Shown one piece after another: positions 56,172 through 64,000 of a stretch of DNA of 64,000 nt; position 1 is the first letter of the stretch, and the number at the start of each line of letters is the position of its first letter. Source of the DNA: Elgaria multicarinata webbii (Eukaryota > Chordata > Lepidosauria > Squamata > Anguidae); the NCBI RefSeq assembly GCF_023053635.1, contig NC_086188.1:3117001-3181000 (forward strand), written 5' to 3'. Both the position numbers and the translations under genes were made by a program. The notes under the pieces were generated by a model. The model saw nothing but the letters and a program-made list of their open reading frames with translations, had not been told where the DNA came from and did no database searches.

Positions 56172-59100
56172 TCAGTTGGTGTTCTCTTTGGTTGTGATGG
56201 TGACCAGCTGCTTGGCCGCCTTGGCGATGTCGTAGGCGCACTGGATGACCTGTTGAGTGACCAGCTGGACGTCAGCCGTGGGGCAGGAGTCCGGGGGGAG
56301 CGCCTTCGTGCACTCGGAATGCAGGCGGAAGGCACTGGAGGTCAGCAGCCGCAGGGAGGTGCGCACCAGCTCAGACTTGGGCTTCTGGGGAAAGAGAAAG
56401 GGGGACGTGGCACCGGGGATGTGGAGAGGGAGACATTTTTCTCCCTCTCCCCCAATACTAGAACTCAGTGGGGTCATATCCCATGAAGCTGATGGGTGGG
56501 AGATTCAGGACAGAGGAAAGGAAGGGCTTCTTTACACAGCGCGGAGTCAAACTGTGGAACTCACTACCACAAGATGGTGGTGACGGCCACCCATTTGGAT
56601 GGCTTTGAAAGGGGGTTGGATAAATTCTTGGAGGAGAAGGCTATCCATGGATTCGAGTAAGCCTATATAGATGGGGAACATGGGTGGGGGAAGGGTGCTT
56701 TTGCACTCGTGTCCTGCTTACGGCTTCCTGGTCGGCCGCTGTGTGAACGGAGTGCTGGACTAGATGGACCCTTGGTCTGATCCAGCCTTGCTAGATCCGA
56801 CCAAGGTTTTTCACTCAGGAGACAGGGAGCTCGGCCACCCCTCCAACCTTCCCTCGTAAGGGTCACTCACTTTTGGAAAGAGGGCGGCCATCTCCGTCAC
56901 TGCCACGTGGATCCTTTCGGAGCAGGGTACGTAGCTGCAAGGAGAGACAGGCGGGCGGTTATTCGACGGGGGCAAAGCGGCCCTCGCTCCCCAGCACCGC
57001 AAAACGTGTAGTTACGACACTCCAGAGGCAAACCGGTTAAAAACGAGGGTGTCCACACAGCCCGGCAAGTCCGCATTTATCCTTGGTAAGTCACGCGTGC
57101 GCTTGCAACGGAGAGAGGCCACAAAGCCAGGTGCTGTGGAAGGTGAAGGCAAAAAAACCAAACACGCAGGCCACTGTTTTTGGAATGCTTTTGTGACGGA
57201 TGTGGGACGGGATCACGAATGCTCTTTTACAAATATAACGGCCCTCAAGCCCGGAATCCACTTCCAAGTTTTACGTCCAAAACGGAAGTAAAAAAAAATT
57301 CTATGGAGACTTTGTGTTTTTTTTTATAATTCGATCAATTTAGTGCTGTCACTGCAATCTGCAAGCTTTCAGAGTTGCACCGGTTCGTCCCAACAGAACG
57401 GTTGACCGTCTAAGCCCAGGAATGGCCAGATCAGAGCGCCAACATAAATATTAGGGATGTGCTCCGCTTCTCCTCGGACCGGAAAAGCAGGAGCAGATGG
57501 GGGGGGGGGCTTCGCCTCTGCTTAAGGCGGAGGCGAAGAGGATCGGGGGAGCCCCGGAGCATTGTGGATCGAGGTGAAGGCGGATCCTTCGCCTCGATCC
57601 GGAGCTCCGCAAAAAAGGTAAGGGGGGGGTTTACTTGGCCCTGCTGCTGCCGCCCGTGCGGCGACGGCAGCAGAGCCAGGTAAGGGGGCAAGGGGGAGGG
57701 GGTCTTACCTGCATCCGTCCGCAGTCCCGCGACTGCTTCAACGGAGCCCAAGGACTCAAACAGGAAGACTAGGCCGCCTAGTCTTCCTGTTTGAGTTCTC
57801 GGGCTCCGTTGAAACAGCCGCAGGGCCGCGGATGGATGCAGGTAAGGGAGAGGAGGGCGGGGGTGGTGGTTACCTGGCCCTGCAGCAGCCGCCGCCCATG
57901 GGGCGACGGCGGCAGAGCCAGGTAAGGGGGCAAGGGGGGGTCTTACCTACGTCAGTCGCGGCCCATCCCAGCTTCACTGGAGCCCACGGCTCAACCAGGA
58001 ATTGTAGGCCGCAATCGGGGCCTACAGTTCCTGGTTGAGCCGCGGGTTCTAGTGAAGCTGGGATGGGCCACGACTGACACAGGTAAGGGAGAGGAGGGAG
58101 GGGGACCTTACCTGGCACCACTCCCCGCCACTGCGGAGCTCCGATTCGGAGCCGGAGCTCCGCAGCGGAGTGGAGCAGCCCCTAGGCGGATCGAGGCGGG
58201 CCCAATCCACAATTTGCGGATCGGGCGCGAAGAGGATCGGGGGGGGGGGTCCGTGCACATCCCTAATAAATATGGTTGGCGTCATACCTGGAGCCTTTGT
58301 TCAATTCAGAGAGAGCCGAGACTTATTACCGTTGGGTTGTGGGGAGAGAGACAAACCAACCCTGCTGTCCCCTGAACAGGGTTTATTCTCTGTGGCTGAT
58401 ATGGTGACAAGGAACTAATGAATGGACACAACCCACTGGGAGAGATGGGAGCTTAGTAAGGAAGGGTAACCGCCAGGGTCGATTCTGGCTTTTTGGCTCG
58501 CAGTCTGTGACACGACGGAAGGCAAAAGCTCCGCGTGAGGGCCGGCCAAACTCGAGGCCACTTCAGGGCAAGTCTTTGGGCGATCTAAGCTCCTCTGGCA
58601 TTACCACCCTCTGCTGCAAAGCCTTTCTTGCGGGGCGGGGGGGGGGAAACGAGTGTTGTGATTCATATTTAGCATGACGTTCCTAAGAAGGAGAGATTAG
58701 CAGATAAAGGCCAAGGACAAGCGTCGCTCCTGGAACATTTTATTTCTAGATTTCGCAGTGCCGGTATTGCAAATTTCATGCCACGGGGAGCCATTCCTGC
58801 GTTACCTGTCATCGCAGAAAGCAACGCTGAGTCATTCTGAAAGACGTTGCAAAACGGAGGGCGCCGCTCCCTCGGAGGGAGGTGTGCGTCAGAGGCAGAG
58901 GGTAAGACTGGGAGAGCCGCAAATGATACCGTGAAATCAAACTGCACCCAAGGGAGAAAGACTGCCAGCGCGGAGGGAGGCACACCCTTAACGCGGCTGC
59001 AGTTGGGAGGTCTCTTTGAAAGGGAAGCGTTTGGATCCTCCTTGCAGGTGCACGGCGCTCGGGCGCTGACCTGCATTTAAAGCTGAAAAAATCTTTTCGG

Positions 59101-62100
59101 AAATTCAGCTGTACAGAGAACCTCTCCATGGTTATCATGGAAGAGAAGGCTATCAATAGGCCCGTTCAGCAGACACCTTAAACCACGGCTAACCATGGTG
59201 GATTTTTTGCTTCATTCACCGTGGTTAAAGCCATGGTTTAAGGTGTCTTCTGAACACAGCCTGGCTTAACCAACATGGTTAAAACCATGGTTTAAGGTGT
59301 CTTCTGAACACAGCCTGACTTTCTGGCTTAACCACCATGGTTAAAGCCATGGTTTAAGGTGTCTTCTGAACACAGCCTGACTTTCTGGCTTAACCACCAT
59401 GGTTAAAGCCATGGTTTAAGGTGTCTTCTGAATACAGCCTAGCTTTCTGGCTTAACCACCATGGTTAAAGCCATGGTTTAAGGTGTCTTCTGAACAGTCC
59501 TGATGGTTATGTGTCCCCTCCAGTATTCGAGGCAGTAAGCCTGTGCGTACCAGTTGCTGGGGAACATGGGTGGGAGGGTGCTGTTGCACCCTGTGGATCC
59601 CTGGTCGACAGCTGGCTGGCCACTGTGTGAACAGAGCATGACACTTCTGTTCTTACCATTCAAGGGTTGCTTAAAAGCTATTGATTTCGGGATGAATATT
59701 ATTTCCTTGGAAGAAGAATTAAGAGCTTGCAGAAGTAGTCTGTGGCAGCCGAAAAGCATCAATGAATGATTGTTTCCTGCACCAACGCAAGTGTCAATTA
59801 GCTCAGCAAGGCTAAGAGGACGGAGTTAGCACCAAATACTGGTGTATAAATAGTCGCTGGGCCGCTTTTGCACGCATTCAATTGAATCGCCACGGACTGT
59901 CCTTTCTGCGCCTCTCCCCACTCACTGCGCCCAGGTGCAGAGATACCTGCCCCACCGAGAGCAACACCCGACGCACCTGACGAAATGCACTCGAGACCCC
60001 ACAAGCTCACCCCGTACTAAAACTGGGTTGGCCTTTAAGAGGCTCCAGGTCTCTCGTCAGTTTCAGTGTCATTTCAAGACCCCCTTGAAAACGCCCCAAA
60101 GTACTTTACGGTCTTTGCTCTCGTGAGGCAAATGGAAACCAATTTCGCCGCTGGGGGAGGGACAACCCTGGCAGAGGGGTGTTTTCAGATGTGGGGAGGA
60201 AAAGGACGCAGGACGGACGTCAGGCTCCAGAGTGTTTGTTTTTAACAGTGCAGCTGTAACAAGATTTAGAAATATATACACCTGACGGAGCCTCACTGTT
60301 TGGGAGAGGAGGCGGGAGAGATGCAAACGTGCTCAGATCCTGGTGGTGGGAGGGGAAAGGAAGCACTTATTGCATTGGGGGGGGGAGAACATGTGGCTCT
60401 CCAGATGTTGCCGAACTGCAAACTCCCCAGTGCGAAGCCAGCAGAGCCTGGAGGAGGAGAGGGCCCCTGCATCTTTAACAGTTGTAGAGAAAAGGGGATT
60501 TCAGCTGGTGTCATTGGCAGGCAGCCCCCGGCAACATTCCCTCTTCCTCCCCAACAGTTAAAGCTGCAGGAGCCCTGCCTTTTTTTGTACCTGGTCACTC
60601 TAGGCAGGGCTCCTGCAGCTTTAACTGTTGGGGAGGAAGAGGGAATGTGGCCGGGGGCTGCAGGCCTACCAACGGCACCTGTGGAAATTCCCCTACCTAT
60701 GCCACTGTTAAAGAGACAGGAGCCCGGTCCTCCTAATCCTAGGGAGCCACGTGGCTCTGTTGCTACCAAAACAACCAAGGGCCTGGGGCCGCCTTGAAGA
60801 AAAACAAATGAACTCCGGCAGGGGCTAGCGTGGACATGTGCAAGGGCCGTGGGGGCAGCAGGAGCGACGCTGCTCTCCGGGGCCTGATCTACACCCAGCA
60901 GGATATAACACTTTAAAAACGCTATGAAAGCAGTATATGTAATGTGTCCTGGGCCTGAACAGGACCCAGGCCTGTCATAACCATTATAAACTGTTATAAG
61001 CACGAGCGTAGATCCTGCCTGGGCACCTCCGCCCCATCCCTGGGTCCGGTCAGAGGGTCCAGCACTTCTGAGCAACGAGTGTGTGTGTGTGTGGTGTCTC
61101 TCTCTCTTCCCTGAGGCCACGTCAGCCGCAGCCACTGCCACCGCAAAGGTCGCTGTTGATAGGAGTTACAGTCCACCTATGGTTTTTTGGTCATAGAAGC
61201 ATAGGAAGCTGCCATCTTGCCCCGTATTGAAGACACAGGCTGGCAACAGTGGCTTTCCAGGGTTTCAGGCAGGATTCTTTCCTTAGTTTCCGGGAGAAGG
61301 CAGGGATCGAACCGGGGACTTTCTGCAGGCAACGCGGGGTCTCCATCACGCCAAGCTAGGGCCCCTCGTGTCAGAAACGGTTCCAAAGGAGTGACGCACA
61401 AGTGAGCGAGGGGGTGAGCCCAGACACGCCAAGGGCAGGCCTAAGGCCACCCCCTGGCTGGGCCCTCCTGCTTGCTAATGGGAATTAGAGCATGGTGCAG
61501 TGGTTATAGAGTGTCGGACTGGGAGTCCGATTTGGGTTCTAGTCCCCGCTCAGCCGTGGAAGCCCACTGGGTGACTTTGGGCCAGTCACGGACTCTCAGC
61601 CTGGCCTACCTCAGAGGTAGAGGATAGAAACGGAGAGGTGGAGGAGGATTTAAGTACACCACCTCGGGTTCCTTGGAGGAAAAATGGTGGGATATAAATG
61701 TAAAAATAAATAAGTAAGTAACCCTGGAAAGCCCATCTCCGCGTTAGTCCAAAGACACAGGCATGCCTTCCCACCGGCCAGGCGCCCAACTCCCAAGTTC
61801 AAACCATCATCCATCATTCAGAAGGCGCCACGGCATTGAACACGAGAGAGGGAGAAAACACACACACACACGGGACACACGCAAGGGAGGGCGCGGACGA
61901 TTATGCAGGAAAGGTGCTGGAAACCTTTTCTCGGAAGCCGACGTCCCCGGAGCCCTCCAGACGTGCCGGGCGGCATCTCCGTCACTCCCGGCCGGCGTGG
62001 CCGTTGGAAGAAGAGGAGAGGCCGCCCAGCGCGGGTAGTGGAGGCCAACGGGTCGGCCAGGGGAGCCTGGCTCAGAGGCTCACGGCCACGGCGAGGAAAA

Positions 62101-63185
62101 ATTCTGCTCCCGCTGCAGCGTTTGCCACTCGGGTGCCGTTTTCCTTGGAGTTCAAGGAAAGAGCCCGAGGATAGCGGCGGAGAAGGGATGCGGCTCCGGG
62201 AGGGACGGAGCCCATGCTCCACCCTGTGGCCGAGGAGATCCACAGCCGGCCTCTTCCTACTCCAGGTGTGCAAGACACATCGGGCCCTTGGAGCTTCCTG
62301 GGCCTCCTCCAGGGGGAGGGGAGGGGAGGGGCCTCCTCCAGGCCCCACCCCCTGAAGGAGTCCCTGCCGTTATCTCCCATCTCAGTTTGGAGATAACCAC
62401 AGGGATGTGGGCAGCGGGGCGGAGTTGGATAGCACTGGGAAGAGGGTTGAAAGCATGGCCGAAATCCCAGGCAGACTTTCCCCGGGGGGGGGGGGGTTGC
62501 CTCCCCCGCCCCAAAAGGCAGCTGTTCCAACTGTCCTTTTTGGCTTGAATGGCTGCAGAGCGCAAGATCTGGGGGAGTTCTCAGGGCCGAGCGCAAGATC
62601 TGGGGGAGTTCTCAGGGCCGCCACATTCTTAAGCACGGTTTGGGCTCTTCAAGACCCCAGCTATCTAGGATTCCGGTTGTTTGTGCTGGAAGAGGTCCCG
62701 GAAAGGCCTTTGGGATGGTGGGGGAGACAGGGACAGGTGGTCAAGGTGACCAGAGGGTGACCCCCAATCACCCCCACCCCCTTGACATTATAATTCTCCC
62801 CCCTCCCATTGCCACGTGACGGGCAGGCCTCGAAGGCACCAGAGGCCGGACCTGGAAGGAAACCGCCCGCTCACCCCCAGCCCCCCTTCCCCATCTGACG
62901 GACGGAGAGCACCCTACAGCCTTTCTTGCATAACCGCCTCTTGCCCCGTGCTCTGGGGGTGCGGGCAGAGCCGGAGAGAGAGAGAGAGAGAGGAAGAGAA
63001 AGGGCACTGTGCCTGGGAGGCAGGGACAGAGGCCAGAGTACCAGGAGGTGGGGTCAGGCTGCCGGAGGGTCAGAGGCTGCAGGGAAGCTCGCTCGGCCCA
63101 CGGAACCAGGCTACTGAAACAGCCCAAGCTGTGCCTGAGCTTGGGCCCGCCGGCCCGCCCAGCCGGCCTGGTTGCCCGGAGGAGG

Positions 63186-63227
<42 letters not shown>

Positions 63228-64000
63228 AGAAAAGGAAGAAGTGTTTTTGTCTGCATCAAGTCAGCAAAGGAGCACGTCACGGCCCAAGAGAGCATCGGCC
63301 AGGCACGTGGGCAGGGGGCGCTTGGGCCTAGCCGGGAAGGAAGCAGAGCTTGTGTTACCGCCCCCCCCCCCCCAGTCCACCCATAGGCACCCGGTTCAAG
63401 CTTTTCACCCCACTGCAAGCCCCAGTGCTGCTCCTGGCTCCAGCCTCTCAACCCTCCCCCCACCCCAAATTCTGTGTGGGAGATGGCAGGGGACACGGGG
63501 CTGCAAAGCAACCTAGGTGGAAAACACAAGCTCCGCGTGCACCACAGCTACGCAGGGACCGGCCTCTCCCCGGCTTTAGAAGGGTAAGGGAGGCCACCAG
63601 CGTCAGGCCTGGGAGTTTCGGGAAGCCTGCAAAAGCACGGGCGGGGGAGGAAAGCTGCCGGGAACGGCAAAAGGAGCGACGGCGGCCATCTCGGATGAGT
63701 TCTTTTTTTTCAAAAAAAAAAAAAAAGAAGACAATCAGCTCACACTTCCAAGACACACACGGTTCAGCCTGCATGCTCGCCCATCCAAATTATGTCAGCA
63801 CTTGGGGGTGGGGTGGGGTGGGGATCCCCGCCTTTTGGGGGTGGGGCGCTTTGGCTCACACAAGTTCCCCCGGCGTTTCCTTCGGGGTCCTTCTCCCTGA
63901 CGGCGGCGGTGGCGACCGCCCACCCACCCCTCACCTGTCGTGCTTGTTCTCCTGAGCCGCCCGCAGCAGCTCCTGGATGTTCTTCGTGATCTGCTCGGTC
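56172..64000 (-). CDS. GIT2: ARF GTPase-activating protein GIT2, last three coding exons (partial)
   Basis: GIT2 is an ArfGAP scaffold that pairs with PIX and binds paxillin at focal adhesions. Only its C-terminus is here, the end of the paxillin-binding helical bundle. Exons on the minus strand: beyond 64000 to 63935 (TEQITKNIQELLRAAQENKH), 56934-56871 (YVPCSERIHVAVTEMAALFP) and 56384-56172, ending ITTKENTN and a TGA at 56174-56172. Phases join as 2+1 and then 0. The terminal-exon phrase DVQLVTQQVIQCAYDIAKAA identifies the GIT family, and the KENTN ending favours GIT2 over GIT1. The intron 56935-63934 is 7 kb and repeat-rich. The gene continues past the right edge and converges with TCHP. 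It looks intact as far as seen. Confidence 0.95.
56404..56790 (+). mobile_element. CR1 LINE fragment in last GIT2 intron
   Basis: GGGATGTGGAGAGGGAGACA, GTGGAACTCACTACCACAAG, GGCTTTGAAAGGGGG and GGACCCTTGGTCTGATCCAG. Its left edge is about 20 bp from the GIT2 terminal-exon acceptor. Confidence 0.8.
57452..58265. mobile_element. Non-autonomous hAT-like element of stacked hairpins
   Basis: Ends TAGGGATGTGC / GCACATCCCTA with an exact 8-bp target duplication ATAAATAT (57444-57451 and 58266-58273), diagnostic of the hAT superfamily. The interior is four successive hairpins at about 57630-57690, 57702-57850, 57868-57930 and 57940-58091. Each is bordered by TTACCT and AGGTAAG-type sequences. GC-rich, no coding capacity. 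GIT2 intron. Confidence 0.85.
58275..59160. other. GIT2 intron, no clear feature
   Basis: No recognised repeat or exon. Confidence 0.35.
59163..59493. repeat. 62-bp tandem repeat, about 5 copies
   Basis: GGTGTCTTCTGAACACAGCC with ACCACCATGGTTAAAGCCAT recurs with GTGTC at 59243, 59297, 59359, 59421 and 59483 (one 54-bp unit, then 62 bp). Each unit contains the ACCATGGTT palindromes of the MITE-C group. Confidence 0.92.
59500..59640 (+). mobile_element. CR1 LINE fragment
   Basis: CCTGATGGTTATGTG, CCAGTTGCTGGGGAACATGG and GCCACTGTGTGAACAGAG. Confidence 0.7.
59641..60425. other. GIT2 intron, mostly unassigned
   Basis: A hAT-arm remnant near 60385-60430. Otherwise nothing recognised. Confidence 0.35.
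60440..60745. mobile_element. MITE-A inverted dimer, older copy
   Basis: CCTGCATCTTTAACAGTTGT at left faces ACTGTTAAAGAGACAGGAGC at right, with a central CCTGGTCACTCTAGGCAGG where the two monomers meet. Ends are decayed. Confidence 0.6.
60878..61022. mobile_element. MITE-D, single copy
   Basis: GGGCCTGATCTACACCCAGC start and TAGATCCTGCCTGGG end, with TATAACA / TGTTATAA arms. Confidence 0.5.
61190..61365 (-). mobile_element. SINE-C
   Basis: AGGAAGCTGCCATCTTGCCC, GGGTTTCAGGCAGGATTCTT, GATCGAACCGGGGACTTTCT. Confidence 0.7.
61485..61716 (+). mobile_element. SINE-B, near full length
   Basis: tRNA-like head (GTGCAGTGGTTATAGAGTGT; GGTTCTAGTCCCCGCTC B box-like), GACTTTGGGCCAGTCACGGA core, GGGATATAAATGTAAAAATA tail. 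The best-preserved copy of this SINE here. Confidence 0.8.
61720..63930. other. GIT2 intron: simple repeats
   Basis: AC run at about 61857-61872, a 31-bp direct duplication at 62558-62588/62589-62619 (GCGCAAGATCTGGGGGAG core), (GA)n at about 62974-62992 and 63188-63224, and several G- or C-runs. No exon before 63935. Confidence 0.6.

Noticed and set aside
1-64000. Endogenous retroviruses or other capsid/envelope-bearing elements
   Set aside because: I found no paired LTRs, primer-binding site, or gag/pol/env-like frames. All recognised retroelements are LINEs or SINEs.

Overview
This window is nuclear DNA from a squamate reptile, most likely a lizard. Genes with long introns are embedded in a dense repeat field: L2 and CR1 LINE 3' ends, two RTE-BovB 3' ends, tRNA-derived SINEs of the Sauria-SINE type (one ending in a CCTTT tail), palindromic hAT and Tc1/mariner-like MITEs, and one Helitron. 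BovB together with Sauria-type SINEs points to Squamata. GC-rich segments and short intergenic distances would suit a microchromosome, but that is inference.

Layout. (1) 1-16 kb: minus-strand exons of a gene I cannot name. At least five exons have matching splice phases and end in a stop at 1137. A CpG island at about 15.3-16.0 kb is a plausible promoter. (2) 19.5-39.5 kb: complete GLTP (glycolipid transfer protein) on the minus strand, five coding exons and 210 residues, with a CpG-island promoter, a GCAG microsatellite and a 0.55-kb polypyrimidine tract upstream. (3) 44.2-52.4 kb: complete TCHP (trichoplein/mitostatin) on the plus strand, twelve coding exons and 499 residues, with a CpG island, ETS-type motifs and two perfect CREs at the promoter and a canonical poly(A) signal. 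(4) 56.2-64 kb: the last three coding exons of GIT2 on the minus strand, running off the right edge.

The order and strands GLTP(-) TCHP(+) GIT2(-) match the block I recall from human chromosome 12q24.11. GLTP and TCHP diverge from promoters about 4.6 kb apart. TCHP and GIT2 converge, and the space between their 3' ends holds a near-perfect 576-bp inverted repeat.

The most unusual structures are an 814-bp hAT-like element in the last long GIT2 intron, built from consecutive hairpins bordered by splice-donor-like sequences on both strands; the long inverted repeat at the TCHP/GIT2 convergence; the unidentified left-hand gene; and a family of very young palindromic hAT MITEs with intact 8-bp target duplications. 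All alignments were made by eye; no database search was possible.
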